A stretch of 64,000 nt of DNA from positions 22,215 to 86,214 of the forward strand of contig JADFZO010000001.1 of NCBI GenBank assembly GCA_015232465.1, in the 5' to 3' direction. Source of the stretch: Desulfamplus sp. GTDB lineage: Bacteria > Desulfobacterota > Desulfobacteria > Desulfobacterales > Desulfobacteraceae. Positions within the stretch are counted from its first letter, which is position 1, and every line of letters begins with the position of its first letter. The notes under the pieces are model-generated. The model was not told where the DNA came from. It made no database searches and saw only the letters and a list, made by a program, of their open reading frames with translations. Positions 18,865 through 27,667 of the stretch are shown here, one piece after another. The position numbers and the translations under genes are program-made.

Positions 18865-19551
18865 ATGTCATTAAATCTATGTGAAATATTTTATAGCATT
18901 CAAGGCGAATCAACATTTGCAGGATTGCCATGCGCATTTATAAGGCTTGCTGGTTGCAATTTAAATTGCAGTTGGTGCGACACCATTTATGCAAGAGATG
19001 ATATTGGTCTATCTGTTGAGATTGATGAGATAATCAGCAAAATTGAGGTGTTTGACTCTAAATTGGTTGAGATAACAGGAGGCGAGCCTTTGATGCAAAA
19101 AGAGACTCCAATTTTGATTGAGCAGCTTTTAAATATTGGTTATCAGGTGCTTGTTGAGACAAATGGCTCTATCAATATTAACACTATTAGCAATAGATGC
19201 GTTAGGGTTGTTGATATAAAATGTCCATCAAGCAATGAGTCTGATAAAAATCTTCTCACCAATATTGATATGCTAACGGATCAAGATGAGATAAAATTTG
19301 TGGTTGCAGATAAAAAAGATTATGAGTTTGCAAAAGAGATAATTTATGAGACAAATTTAAAAAAAATCAGCCCATCAAAGATTCACATTTCACCAGTAGG
19401 ATTGGGTAGTAACTACAATAAATCTCTTTATAATTTAGAGCTACTCTCTCTTGAAGAGCTTGCTGCATTGATGGTTAAAGATAAAATTGGGGCAAGGTTA
19501 TCGCTTCAGATGCACAAAATAGTATGGAATCCTGAGAAAAGAGGAGTTTAA
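18865..19551 (+). CDS. queE: 7-carboxy-7-deazaguanine synthase QueE
   Basis: A 228-residue radical SAM enzyme that rearranges carboxy-tetrahydropterin to 7-carboxy-7-deazaguanine. The CxxxCxxC cluster motif is in [33 protein letters not shown] at the N-terminus is the family signature and binds substrate. ITGGEPLMQ is the SAM-binding GGE motif. Length fits the compact QueE class. It starts 6 bases after queD and ends one base before queC, so the three are translationally linked. Confidence 0.95.
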   Translation: MSLNLCEIFYSIQGESTFAGLPCAFIRLAGCNLNCSWCDTIYARDDIGLSVEIDEIISKIEVFDSKLVEITGGEPLMQKETPILIEQLLNIGYQVLVETNGSININTISNRCVRVVDIKCPSSNESDKNLLTNIDMLTDQDEIKFVVADKKDYEFAKEIIYETNLKKISPSKIHISPVGLGSNYNKSLYNLELLSLEELAALMVKDKIGARLSLQMHKIVWNPEKRGV

Positions 19552-19552
19552 G

Positions 19553-20254
19553 ATGAGAAGTGTCAAAAAAAGGGCGGTTGTTCTATCAAGTGGGGGAATT
19601 GACTCAACAACTGCAATGGCAATCGCAAAATTCGAGGGTTTTGATATTTACAGTTTAAGTTTTAGGTATGGTCAGCGTCATTATACTGAACTTGTTGCTG
19701 CCCAAAAGGTTGCAGAGTTTTTCAGTGTCAAAAAGCATCTTATTGTCAATATTGATCTTAGAAGTTTTGGTGGGTCAGCTTTGACAGACTTGATTGATGT
19801 GCCAAAGCACCAAAGCGTTGATGAGTTATCTAAAGAGGAGATACCAATAACCTACGTGCCAGCCAGAAATACCATCTTTTTATCTTATGCAGTTGCGTGG
19901 GCTGAGGTTGTAAAGGCTGAAAATATATTTATTGGCGTTACTGCGGTTGATTACAGCGGATACCCAGATTGCCGCCCTGAGTATATTGCAGCTTATGAGA
20001 AGATGGCAAATCTTGCCACAAAAACAGGCGTTACTGGAGAGGTTCTCCTTAAAATTAGAACGCCGTTAATAGATATGTCAAAATCTGAAATCATACTAAA
20101 AGGGGCGGAACTTGGGGTTGACTACTCTCTAACACTTAGCTGCTACGATCCTGATACTCAAGGCAGGTCATGTGGACGGTGCGACAGTTGTCTTCATCGA
20201 ATAAAAGGTTTTAAAGATGCTGGTATGGCTGATCCCACCATCTACTACTACTAA
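19553..20254 (+). CDS. queC: 7-cyano-7-deazaguanine synthase QueC
   Basis: A 233-residue ATP-dependent enzyme forming preQ0 from 7-carboxy-7-deazaguanine and ammonia. The PP-loop is [14 protein letters not shown], with SFRYGQRH following. [13 protein letters not shown] and the C-terminal zinc site ([10 protein letters not shown] plus the upstream Cys in LSCYDP) are typical. GAGGAGTT precedes the ATG. QueF or Tgt are not in the window, so whether preQ0 goes to queuosine here depends on genes elsewhere. Confidence 0.96.
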   Translation: MRSVKKRAVVLSSGGIDSTTAMAIAKFEGFDIYSLSFRYGQRHYTELVAAQKVAEFFSVKKHLIVNIDLRSFGGSALTDLIDVPKHQSVDELSKEEIPITYVPARNTIFLSYAVAWAEVVKAENIFIGVTAVDYSGYPDCRPEYIAAYEKMANLATKTGVTGEVLLKIRTPLIDMSKSEIILKGAELGVDYSLTLSCYDPDTQGRSCGRCDSCLHRIKGFKDAGMADPTIYYY

Positions 20255-20281
20255 ATAAAGGGCAGGCGATAGCTTCTAAAT

Positions 20282-21001
20282 CTATCTTTTAGAGTCTATT
20301 TTTCCGCTAAAAAAATCCATTACAAAGGTTATATGGTTTTTCATGGCAATGTATGATTTATTAGAGTCTCGCCCTTTTATTGCATTAACAATATCATTAT
20401 GTTGACTGATTATTATGTCAATATTATCCATATTTTCGTAAAGCCCAGCTAAATTCTCCTTAATTCCATAAAAGAGATAGTCGTAAAAATTTCGCATGAT
20501 CAAAATATGCAGCGAATTTTTAGTAGCATAGGATACTGCCATGTGAAAAGATGTATCAGCCTCTGTTCCAAGACGACCCGAAGCTATCTCTTTTTTCATC
20601 TCCTCAATGCTGTGTTCCATTGCATTTATATCCTGCTCGTCAGCACGCATAGCAGCAAGTGCAGCAGCGTTGCACTCAAGACCCATTCTAACCTCAAGCA
20701 AATCATCAATTGAAGCATCTTGAGTCTGCATAGCTTTTGCTAAAGGGCTTTGGGTATCTGAGTCATAAGATTTGACAAAAGTGCCCTGTCCCTGTTTTTG
20801 AATAATCAACCCCATCACCACAAGCCTTTGAACAGCATCTCGAATTGTGGTTCTGCTAACTTTCATTGCCTCAGCAAGCTCTCGCTCTGGCATCATCTTC
20901 TCGCCCGGTTTTAGCTTGCCTCTATATATAAGTTCTCTTATCTGGTCAAAAACCTGATCTGATATACGCTTAGGTTTTATTGGTTTTATGGTTATTGTCA
21001 T
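20282..21001 (-). CDS. FadR/FCD-type GntR transcriptional regulator (lactate-locus candidate)
   Basis: A 239-residue regulator with an N-terminal winged helix (PERELAEAMKVSRTTIRDAV, wing QKQGQGTFV, residues about 10-75) and a C-terminal FCD ligand domain. Metal-binding candidates are in TSFHMAVSYA, SQHNDIV and MKNHITFV, an Asp/His pattern used by LldR/FadR-type sensors of small acids. It lies next to the GlcF/GlcD-like genes, 120 bases downstream of them in the same orientation. Operators of the TGGT-N3-ACCA type used by this subfamily sit in the glcD/dctP promoter region, making it the likely regulator. The effector is probably lactate or a related hydroxy acid (inference). Confidence 0.88.
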   Translation of the reverse strand: MTITIKPIKPKRISDQVFDQIRELIYRGKLKPGEKMMPERELAEAMKVSRTTIRDAVQRLVVMGLIIQKQGQGTFVKSYDSDTQSPLAKAMQTQDASIDDLLEVRMGLECNAAALAAMRADEQDINAMEHSIEEMKKEIASGRLGTEADTSFHMAVSYATKNSLHILIMRNFYDYLFYGIKENLAGLYENMDNIDIIISQHNDIVNAIKGRDSNKSYIAMKNHITFVMDFFSGKIDSKR

Positions 21002-21122
21002 AATCTCTATTCCTAACTTAAATTATACAAAGTTATTCATATACAAAATTAATCATTTAACTATTAAAATAGAGAACTTAAGAGAGACACAAGCCGTGCA
21101 TCTCTTAAGTTTTGTTTATGGA

Positions 21123-22424
21123 TTACTTACGAATAGCCTTTGCATAGAGTTCAATTGGATGGCAAACTTTTATATTTAGATTTTTCTTTGCAAGCATATC
21201 AGAGATTTGAACCATACAGGCAGGACAGCCTGTTGCTACTGTTGAGCAGTTGGTATCTGCGATATTTTTGCTTTTAATCTGACCGATTTCAGACGATAGC
21301 TCATAATGGTAAAGATTAAAACTTCCACCCATTCCGCAACATTTATCAGAGCCTTCCATCTCAACAAGAGTGCCCCCTGATGCTTTAATTAACAACCTTG
21401 GCTCTTTAAAAACTCCAAGCGATTTTTTAAGATGGCATGGATCATGGTAGGTTACAATATCTCCTGATTCAGCATTATCTTCTGCCTGACTTAATGATAT
21501 ATTGACCTTATTGACCAAAAATTGATTTATATCAAGGGTTTTACTTGATAACTCCTTGACCCTCTCCCTTATTTTGCTACCACTACCTTTATAAATTGAT
21601 GACCAGAGCTTTTTAATTGTTGATGTGCATGTTGCACAGGCTGTAACAAGATAATCAAAGTGCTCTTGGCTAAATAGCTCAATATGATACTCAACCAGCT
21701 TTTCAAAACTCTTCATATCGCCAGATGCAAGGGCTGGAATACCGCAGCAACCTTGACCTTTTGGAATATATGTTCCAACTCCATGAAACTCAAAAATATC
21801 AACCACATCTTGTCCAATGCGTGGAAAAAGTTTATCAATAATGCAGCCTGTAAAAAAGGCAGCTTTTACGCCAGATTTGCCTGCTGGAGTATTGATTAAA
21901 GGCGATGAGCTACGAAAAGGCGTATCTGACATTGGCAGAAAATGGCGATCTCCAAATAGAGGCGATACCACCCTTGCACACGAAGTTCCCTGTGCATTTT
22001 TATCTTTTTTTGTGAAGATGTTTTGAAATTTGCCTGCCCATTTAGTCAATTGATCAAAAGTTTCAGGATTTGAGAGCATTTTTTGGAAAATCAACTTTTT
22101 AGCAGGCGATAGCCCCTTAAACTCTGCAAGAATAGCCCTTGCTTTTATAAATATCTCAACAACATTTACCCCGCTTGGGCAGTTTGCAGCACATGAGCCG
22201 CACAAAAGACAGCGATTTAACCTCGTGTTCACACCATCAGGATCAGTAAATAGATTTTTTCCAAGACCATCAAGCAGAGCAAGTTTACCCCTTGCAACAT
22301 CAGCCTCTTTTCTGGTTCTATCAAAAAGGGGACAGACAGATTGGCACATTCCACACCTGATGCAGACAACCAACTGCTCCTCAAGCTCTTTTAAACGGTT
22401 TGCAAGCTCTTTCATTCCAGCCAT
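21123..22424 (-). CDS. GlcF/LldE-like Fe-S oxidoreductase subunit
   Basis: A 433-residue iron-sulfur protein. Two 4Fe-4S motifs are at the N-terminus: CIRCGMCQSVCPLF and CLLCGSCAANCPSG. Two CCG-type cysteine-rich domains follow, with GCCGIPALASG and CCGMGGSFNLYH. This is the architecture of GlcF, the electron-transfer subunit of glycolate oxidase, and of its D-lactate dehydrogenase relatives. It follows the FAD subunit by 18 bases, so the two should form one enzyme passing electrons from a 2-hydroxy acid toward the membrane pool or a ferredoxin-like partner. Glycolate and D-lactate cannot be told apart here. Confidence 0.9.
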   Translation of the reverse strand: MAGMKELANRLKELEEQLVVCIRCGMCQSVCPLFDRTRKEADVARGKLALLDGLGKNLFTDPDGVNTRLNRCLLCGSCAANCPSGVNVVEIFIKARAILAEFKGLSPAKKLIFQKMLSNPETFDQLTKWAGKFQNIFTKKDKNAQGTSCARVVSPLFGDRHFLPMSDTPFRSSSPLINTPAGKSGVKAAFFTGCIIDKLFPRIGQDVVDIFEFHGVGTYIPKGQGCCGIPALASGDMKSFEKLVEYHIELFSQEHFDYLVTACATCTSTIKKLWSSIYKGSGSKIRERVKELSSKTLDINQFLVNKVNISLSQAEDNAESGDIVTYHDPCHLKKSLGVFKEPRLLIKASGGTLVEMEGSDKCCGMGGSFNLYHYELSSEIGQIKSKNIADTNCSTVATGCPACMVQISDMLAKKNLNIKVCHPIELYAKAIRK

Positions 22425-22442
22425 ATTAGTCGCTCCTATTTT

Positions 22443-23831
22443 TTATATAATTCCTGTAATTTTGCCTGGATTTAAAATACCATTTGGATCAAGAGCTTTG
22501 CGAAGTCGTCTTGAAAAGATGATTGAAGATAGTCCAGTCTCTTTTGCCAAAAATGGGGCTTTGGCAAGACCTGTTCCATGCTCTCCTGATAGAGTTCCGC
22601 CCAATGCTAAGGCTCTATCAAAAATCTCCTCAATTGCAGATTCAACCCGATGCCACTCCTCTTTATTTCGCTTGTCTGTCAAAATTGTAGGGTGAAGATT
22701 GCCGTCCCCTGCATGACCAAATGTGCCAATTTCAATCTTATATTTTATAGCAATCTCTTGAAGAGCCTTGACCATTGCTGGAATTTTGCTTCTTGGAACT
22801 GTTGCATCTTCTAAAACTAAGGTTGGCTTTAGCTTTGCAAGTGCAGATAGAGCACTACGGCGAGCAGCCCATATTTTATCTCGCTCAATATCGTCAGCAG
22901 CAACCTTTACATCAACTGCACCAAGTGTTTTACAAAGCTCTTCAACCTTTAATCCATCTTCTGCAACTTGACCAGGGTGCCCATCAACTTCAATAAGAAG
23001 AAGTGCTCCAGCATCAATTGGTAAACCTGCTTTGCTGTATGCCTCAACAGCACGGATAGTAAAATTGTCAAGCAGCTCAAGGGTAGCTGGAACAATTCGG
23101 TTACTGATTATGGCAGCAACAGTTTCAGAAGCTTCATCAATAGTTTTATAGACAGCAACCATTGATTTGCGAGCTTTTGGAAGCGGGATAAGTTTAAGGG
23201 TAATCTCATCAAGAATCCCAAGAGTCCCTTCAGAGCCAACCATCAACCCAGCTAAGTTATAACCAGTTGCACACTTTACAGTTCGTGAGCCAGATTTAAC
23301 ATGCTCTCCCATTGAGTCAAAAAAGCTAACACCCATAACATAATCTTTAGTTACGCCGTATTTAAGCCCTCTTAAGCCTCCAGCATTTTCAGCAACATTG
23401 CCTCCAATTGTTGAGACAGCTTGACTTCCAGGATCAGGCGGATAAAAAAGCCCTTTTTTTTCAACTGCTGCTGCAAGAGTTGCAGTAACAACTCCGGGCT
23501 GGACCACAGCATACATATCAGCCTCGTTTATCTCTAAGATTTTGTTTAACTTGCCAGTTAAGAGTACAATAGAGGCTCTGCTTGAAGGTATTGTTCCGCC
23601 GCTTAAATTTGTTCCTGCACCACGAACTGTAATGGGTAGTTTATTATCACTGCAAAGTTTAACGATCTGTCCAAGCTGCTCGCTATTTTCAGGCATCACT
23701 GCTGCGGAGGGCACAACAGGATCAAGAACTGCTGCATCATAGGAGTATGTAACCATATCCTCTTTTTGGGTTAGCACATTATCTGCTCCAACTATCTTTT
23801 TTAATTCGCCAATTACGCCTTGAGTTGTCAT
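22443..23831 (-). CDS. FAD-binding 2-hydroxy acid dehydrogenase, GlcD/D-lactate type
   Basis: A 462-residue flavoprotein of the FAD_binding_4/FAD-oxidase_C class. The FAD-binding motif VRGAGTNLSGG, PPDPGSQAVSTIGGNVAENAGG, and the C-terminal GHAGDGNLHPTI and LSGEHGTG segments mark it as GlcD or D-lactate dehydrogenase. ATG 23843 opens four codons earlier, but GAGAGGC stands just before ATG 23831, so I take the latter. It is the first gene of a two-gene unit with the GlcF-like subunit, expressed from a promoter with a TGGTATTACCA operator about 46 bases upstream. D-lactate is favoured over glycolate because of the adjacent Lut genes. Confidence 0.9.
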   Translation of the reverse strand: MTTQGVIGELKKIVGADNVLTQKEDMVTYSYDAAVLDPVVPSAAVMPENSEQLGQIVKLCSDNKLPITVRGAGTNLSGGTIPSSRASIVLLTGKLNKILEINEADMYAVVQPGVVTATLAAAVEKKGLFYPPDPGSQAVSTIGGNVAENAGGLRGLKYGVTKDYVMGVSFFDSMGEHVKSGSRTVKCATGYNLAGLMVGSEGTLGILDEITLKLIPLPKARKSMVAVYKTIDEASETVAAIISNRIVPATLELLDNFTIRAVEAYSKAGLPIDAGALLLIEVDGHPGQVAEDGLKVEELCKTLGAVDVKVAADDIERDKIWAARRSALSALAKLKPTLVLEDATVPRSKIPAMVKALQEIAIKYKIEIGTFGHAGDGNLHPTILTDKRNKEEWHRVESAIEEIFDRALALGGTLSGEHGTGLAKAPFLAKETGLSSIIFSRRLRKALDPNGILNPGKITGII

Positions 23832-23876
23832 GTCGCCTCTCATTTTTTATGAATTTTTATTTTATTGGTTTGATTA

Positions 23877-23887
23877 TGGTATTACCA
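23877..23887. promoter_or_regulatory. Predicted GntR/FCD operator 1
   Basis: TGGTATTACCA, a perfect TGGT-N3-ACCA palindrome, lies downstream of a minus-strand TTGACA (23914-23919 on the plus strand) and upstream of the GlcD-like start. FadR/LldR-subfamily regulators bind sites with the pattern TnGTnnnACnA. The placement near the start of transcription fits repression. Half-sites with TGGTATGA occur at about 23926 and 23955. Confidence 0.6.
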
Positions 23888-24059
23888 ATACTAAAACACC
23901 ATTAATAACAGCTTGTCAACAATAATGGTATGATGGTTGAAAAAAACTTAATTTTGGTATGAATAGAATCGGCAAGTGTTAAAAATATCAATGTTATTAA
24001 GGTTATTAAGGGGGTTATAACAGAGCAAAAAATAAAATTCAAATATTTTATTTTTTAGC

Positions 24060-24088
24060 TTGACAAGCAATATCCATTAATTTAAATA
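24060..24088 (+). promoter_or_regulatory. Sigma-70-type promoter of the TRAP/Lut operon
   Basis: TTGACA (24060-24065) is separated by 17 bases from TAAATA (24083-24088). The predicted operator TGGTCATACCA begins two bases after the -10 box, so a bound repressor would cover the transcription start. The leader to dctP is about 210 bases. Confidence 0.6.
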
Positions 24089-24089
24089 T

Positions 24090-24100
24090 TGGTCATACCA
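24090..24100. promoter_or_regulatory. Predicted GntR/FCD operator 2
   Basis: TGGTCATACCA, a perfect TGGT-N3-ACCA palindrome, directly follows the -10 box of the dctP promoter. It matches operator 1 in all but one of the three central bases. Both sides of this divergent region therefore carry the same type of site in a repressor position. Confidence 0.62.
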
Positions 24101-24308
24101 TAAAAGAATCGGCATAAAAGCATCGGTAAGATACCTCACATAAACAAGAACCTCAAAGAGCTTTTCAAAAGGGAGGTGGTAGCAGATTAGACAATAAGTG
24201 TTTTAACCACCAATCTATTTTTAAATTTTTTTAACCTTTAACCTAAGATTTTTAACACCTAAACCATTTATTTACACCTAAAACTATTTACTGGAGGAGA
24301 GAAACAAA

Positions 24309-25463
24309 ATGAAGAGAACCTTAAACTTTGTTATTGCTGCCTTAATAACAATCTGTCTTATTGTCCCTAATCTATATGCTGCTGAAAAACGCGAAAAATT
24401 TGGAACTGACAAGCGTCATATACAAGTAGATAAACTTAAAGTTGATACAAGTGATAAAAAATATCGTTGGAAAATGGTTATGCCTTGGTCAAAAGGTCTG
24501 CTTTTTTACGATATTGCTGTCCATTTTTGCGATACAGTAAGACTTGCCTCTGGCGGACGTCTTGATATTAAACCATTTTCTGCTGGTGAGCTTGTGCCTG
24601 CAATGGAGTCTTTTGATGCTGTAAGTAAAGGTTCATTTGAGGTTGGACACGATTGGCCCGGTTATTGGCAGGGCAAGAACGAGGCATTTATACCCTTTGG
24701 TTCAGTTCCTTATGGATTAGATGGAGAGCTTTATAACATCTGGCTCTATGAAAGAGGCGGACTTGAGATGATGCAGGAGCTTTATGGAAGATATGGACTT
24801 TTTGCACTTCCTGGCGGTCAAGTGGGTCAGGAGATGGGTCTTGCATCAAACAGAGAAGCGAAAAAGATGGAAGACTTTAAAGGCATGAAGATCAGAACTG
24901 CTGGCTGGTATATGGATATTTTAAATAAACTTGGCGCATCTGCCGTAGCTACACCTGGCGGCGAAATTTATCTCTCTCTCCAGACTGGTGTTCTTGATGC
25001 TGCTGAGTTTTCATCACCTGCGATCAACTGGCCTATGGGATTTGACGAAATCACAAAGTTCATAATTCAACCGGGTGTTCATCAGCCTGCATGTCAAAGT
25101 GCTGTCTTTTTTAACAAGAAAAAATATGACGAACTGCCTGACGATCTAAAGTGGATTATCGACACTGCTGCAAAAGAGACTCAGCTTTGGAGTTATAGTT
25201 GGATCAACAATTTAAATGCAGAGGCTATTCGTAAATTTGAAGAAAAGGTTAAAGTCGTGAAGATGGACGATGCGGCTATAATCGAGTTTGCTAAAGTTGC
25301 AAATGCCTATCTTGAAGAGAAAAAGGCTGCTAACCCTGATGTCAAAAAGATTCTTGATTCCCAAGATGCCCTTAAAAAGGATTTCGCAGATTGGAGAGAG
25401 TCAAGAAGTGGTGCAACTCCTTGGCCCTATGAGACATTCGTTGGCGGAAAACTGCATGAATAA
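24309..25463 (+). CDS. dctP: TRAP transporter substrate-binding protein DctP
   Basis: A 384-residue periplasmic binding protein with a signal peptide (residues 1-24, ending NLYAAEK). The DctP fold is seen in MVMPWSKGLLFYDIAVHF, the conserved substrate-carboxylate Arg within GMKIRTAGWYMDIL, and GGEIYLSLQTGVLDAAEF. Its sequence style is that of the subgroup that includes the characterised lactate-binding TRAP proteins. Context (GlcDF-like, LutC, LutBA) supports lactate or another 2-hydroxy acid as ligand; this is inference. GGAGGAG precedes the ATG. It heads dctP-dctQ-dctM-lutC-lutBA. Confidence 0.9.
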   Translation: MKRTLNFVIAALITICLIVPNLYAAEKREKFGTDKRHIQVDKLKVDTSDKKYRWKMVMPWSKGLLFYDIAVHFCDTVRLASGGRLDIKPFSAGELVPAMESFDAVSKGSFEVGHDWPGYWQGKNEAFIPFGSVPYGLDGELYNIWLYERGGLEMMQELYGRYGLFALPGGQVGQEMGLASNREAKKMEDFKGMKIRTAGWYMDILNKLGASAVATPGGEIYLSLQTGVLDAAEFSSPAINWPMGFDEITKFIIQPGVHQPACQSAVFFNKKKYDELPDDLKWIIDTAAKETQLWSYSWINNLNAEAIRKFEEKVKVVKMDDAAIIEFAKVANAYLEEKKAANPDVKKILDSQDALKKDFADWRESRSGATPWPYETFVGGKLHE

Positions 25464-25527
25464 TTTACCAACACTTCTGCATTGGTTAGAATTTCAGGTT
25501 TAAATATTGCAGGATTTGAATGAATAA

Positions 25528-25558
25528 GATTTGACAACTTTTTAAAAGTTGTCAAATC
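25528..25558. repeat. 31-bp palindrome, copy 1 (dctP-dctQ gap)
   Basis: GATTTGACAACTTTT (25528-25542), a single T, then AAAAGTTGTCAAATC (25544-25558): 15-bp perfect arms. The same 31 bases plus TACAC recur at 27610-27640, between dctM and lutC. In RNA this is a very stable hairpin and could end, slow or protect the transcript between dctP and the permease genes, where differential expression is common. As DNA it could be a protein site or REP-type repeat. Confidence 0.85.
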
Positions 25559-25588
25559 TACACAAACTCAACAAAACGAGGTAAACAG

Positions 25589-26092
25589 ATGTCAAAAGTA
25601 TCTGAAGTTTTAGATAAAATAGTTGTAAAGCAGGGGCATGTCATGGCTTATCTTATGCCTCTGCTTGTGATTGTAACAGGATTAGAGGTTTTCAGAAGAT
25701 ATGCTCTATCCGCCCCTTCTGTCTGGGCACTTGAGTTTACAACCTTCTTGTTTGGCATACATTTTATGATGGGTTTTCCCTACACTGAACAGTATGATGG
25801 TCATGTAAGTGTAGATATTGTTACAGCACGATTATCAGAAAAGGCAAGGATAATTCTATGGCTTGTGGCAACACTGCTGTTGACTCTGCCCTCAGTGGCT
25901 CTGCTTGCTTATGGAGGGATTGTTTATGCCTATGAGTCTGTTGTTATTTTAGAGAAAAATTCAACTGCATGGAGTCCCCCTATTTGGCCCGTAAAACTAT
26001 TCATACCTTTGGGATTTCTTCTTCTGCTTATGCAGATAGTCTCTAACATTCTTAAGAAGATTGAAGCTCTTAAAAATCTTAAAAATAAATAA
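25589..26092 (+). CDS. dctQ: TRAP transporter small permease DctQ
   Basis: A 167-residue membrane protein with four predicted segments (about 18-36, 50-68, 88-112, 132-152), as in DctQ subunits. The conserved first-loop motif RRYALSAPSVWALEFTTFLF and the following VDIV segment match the family. It pairs with DctM to form the sodium-coupled permease served by DctP. A 125-base gap with a strong hairpin separates it from dctP. Confidence 0.9.
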   Translation: MSKVSEVLDKIVVKQGHVMAYLMPLLVIVTGLEVFRRYALSAPSVWALEFTTFLFGIHFMMGFPYTEQYDGHVSVDIVTARLSEKARIILWLVATLLLTLPSVALLAYGGIVYAYESVVILEKNSTAWSPPIWPVKLFIPLGFLLLLMQIVSNILKKIEALKNLKNK

Positions 26093-26124
26093 TTCTTAAC
26101 AGATTGTAAAAAAAGGGGTGGTGC

Positions 26125-27474
26125 ATGAGTCCTGAACTTATGAGTTTAATGATGTTTATTATGCTTGCCTTGTTTATTTTGACAGGCATGCCGTTGGCAT
26201 TTGCTTTAGCAGCAACCGCAACAATTACAGGTTTTATAGATTATGGATTTAATGTTGATGCATTAGTTGGCGTTTTTATGAACAACACATGGGGAGTTAT
26301 GGGCAACTTTGTTATTGTGGCAGTGCCTCTGTTTATTCTCATGGCTCAGTTGTTGGAACGCTCTCAAATATCAGAGGCTCTTTTTGAGGCTCTTTATGTT
26401 GTTATAGGAAAGATAAATGGTGGACTTGGCGTTGCTGTTGTTATTGTGTGCGTTATTCTTGCAGCCACCACAGGAATTGTTGGTGCGTCTGTTGTTGGAA
26501 TGACACTGCTTGCAATCCCTACAATGCTTGAGAAAGGTTACGATAAAGGGATAAGTGCTGGTCTTATATGTGCTGGCGGAACACTTGGGATTCTTATTCC
26601 GCCAAGTATTATGCTTGTTGTTTTTGGTGGTCTGACTGGATTAAAAGAGACATCTGTAGGTAACCTCTTTGCTGGGGCTGTTATTCCTGGGCTGTTGCTT
26701 GCTCTGCTATATCTTATCTATGTTGCTGTAAGGTGCAATATAAATCCAAAACTTGGTCCTCAAATAAGTGCTCAAGAGGCTTCTAAATACACAACGCAAG
26801 ATAAAATAATTATGACAGTAAAGTCTCTGATTCCTCCTCTGTTTCTTATTCTTTCTGTTATGGGAACTATTTTGTTTGGAATTGCAACCCCATCTGAGGC
26901 TGCTGCACTTGGTGTTATAGGTGCTACTATTCTTGCAGCATTTTACAGAAAACTTACATGGCAGGTAATAAAAGAGTCAAGCTACAACACTCTTAAAATA
27001 ACCTCTATGGTTATGATGCTCTTTGTGTGCGGAAACCTTTTTAGCTCTGAATTTCTCGCCATTGGTGGCGGTGATGTTATTACTGATCTTTTAGTTGGTG
27101 GTGCTTTAAAAGATTATCCACTTGTTGTACTTTCGATCATGCTTCTTGCTGTTTTTCTACTTGGAATGTTTATTGACTGGGTTGCGATTCTTCTTATTAC
27201 AATACCAATTTTTCTGCCAATAACTATGGATTTGGGATTTGATCCACTCTGGTTCTCAATGCTTATGTGCATTACTCTCCAAACTTCGTTCCTCACACCG
27301 CCATTCGGATATGCCCTCTTCTATTTTGCAGGTGCAGCCCCAAAAGGTAAATATGATATGATGCTTATTTATAAGGGTGTTATGCCATTTATTTTATTGC
27401 AGGTTCTGGGCATAATTTTATGTGTGGTCTTCCCCTCTATAATAACATATCTTCCTAAGCTGTTTTTTGGATAG
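26125..27474 (+). CDS. dctM: TRAP transporter large permease DctM
   Basis: A 449-residue integral membrane protein with about 12-13 predicted segments. TGMPLAFALAATATITGF at the N-terminus, the GTLGILIPPSIMLVVFGGLTG loop and the C-terminal TPPFGYALFYFAGAAP segment are hallmarks of DctM/SiaM. It carries the translocation pathway and sodium sites. AGGGGTGGTG precedes the ATG, 32 bases after dctQ. Confidence 0.94.
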   Translation: MSPELMSLMMFIMLALFILTGMPLAFALAATATITGFIDYGFNVDALVGVFMNNTWGVMGNFVIVAVPLFILMAQLLERSQISEALFEALYVVIGKINGGLGVAVVIVCVILAATTGIVGASVVGMTLLAIPTMLEKGYDKGISAGLICAGGTLGILIPPSIMLVVFGGLTGLKETSVGNLFAGAVIPGLLLALLYLIYVAVRCNINPKLGPQISAQEASKYTTQDKIIMTVKSLIPPLFLILSVMGTILFGIATPSEAAALGVIGATILAAFYRKLTWQVIKESSYNTLKITSMVMMLFVCGNLFSSEFLAIGGGDVITDLLVGGALKDYPLVVLSIMLLAVFLLGMFIDWVAILLITIPIFLPITMDLGFDPLWFSMLMCITLQTSFLTPPFGYALFYFAGAAPKGKYDMMLIYKGVMPFILLQVLGIILCVVFPSIITYLPKLFFG

Positions 27475-27609
27475 TAAACTAAAAAATGGCAAAGGTAGAA
27501 CATTACTACACTAAATTATCAGAAGGTTTTTGTTACCACTTGCCTGTTGGGAAATCATTTTCATCTGTTAGTGCGTGTAAAATCGGATTTGTCAGATCGG
27601 GATTTGTCA

Positions 27610-27640
27610 GATTTGACAACTTTTTAAAAGTTGTCAAATC
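27610..27640. repeat. 31-bp palindrome, copy 2 (dctM-lutC gap)
   Basis: Identical in all 31 bases to copy 1 at 25528-25558 (GATTTGACAACTTTT, T, AAAAGTTGTCAAATC), and followed by the same TACAC. Just before it, GGATTTGTCAGAT occurs twice in tandem (from about 27585), resembling repeated left arms. The short reading frame through this region (27486-27671) is not convincing as a gene. The element falls exactly between the permease and the catabolic genes. Confidence 0.85.
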
Positions 27641-27667
27641 TACACGTAAATATTTAAGGAGCATAAA

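Larger units (their letters stand above)
23832..24308. promoter_or_regulatory. Divergent control region between glcD-like and dctP
   Basis: This spacer of roughly 475 bases holds both promoters and both operators of the locus and no gene. Repeats of AATCGGCA occur near 23967 and 24107. The dctP leader is long, about 210 bases, and carries no riboswitch that I recognise. Confidence 0.6.
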
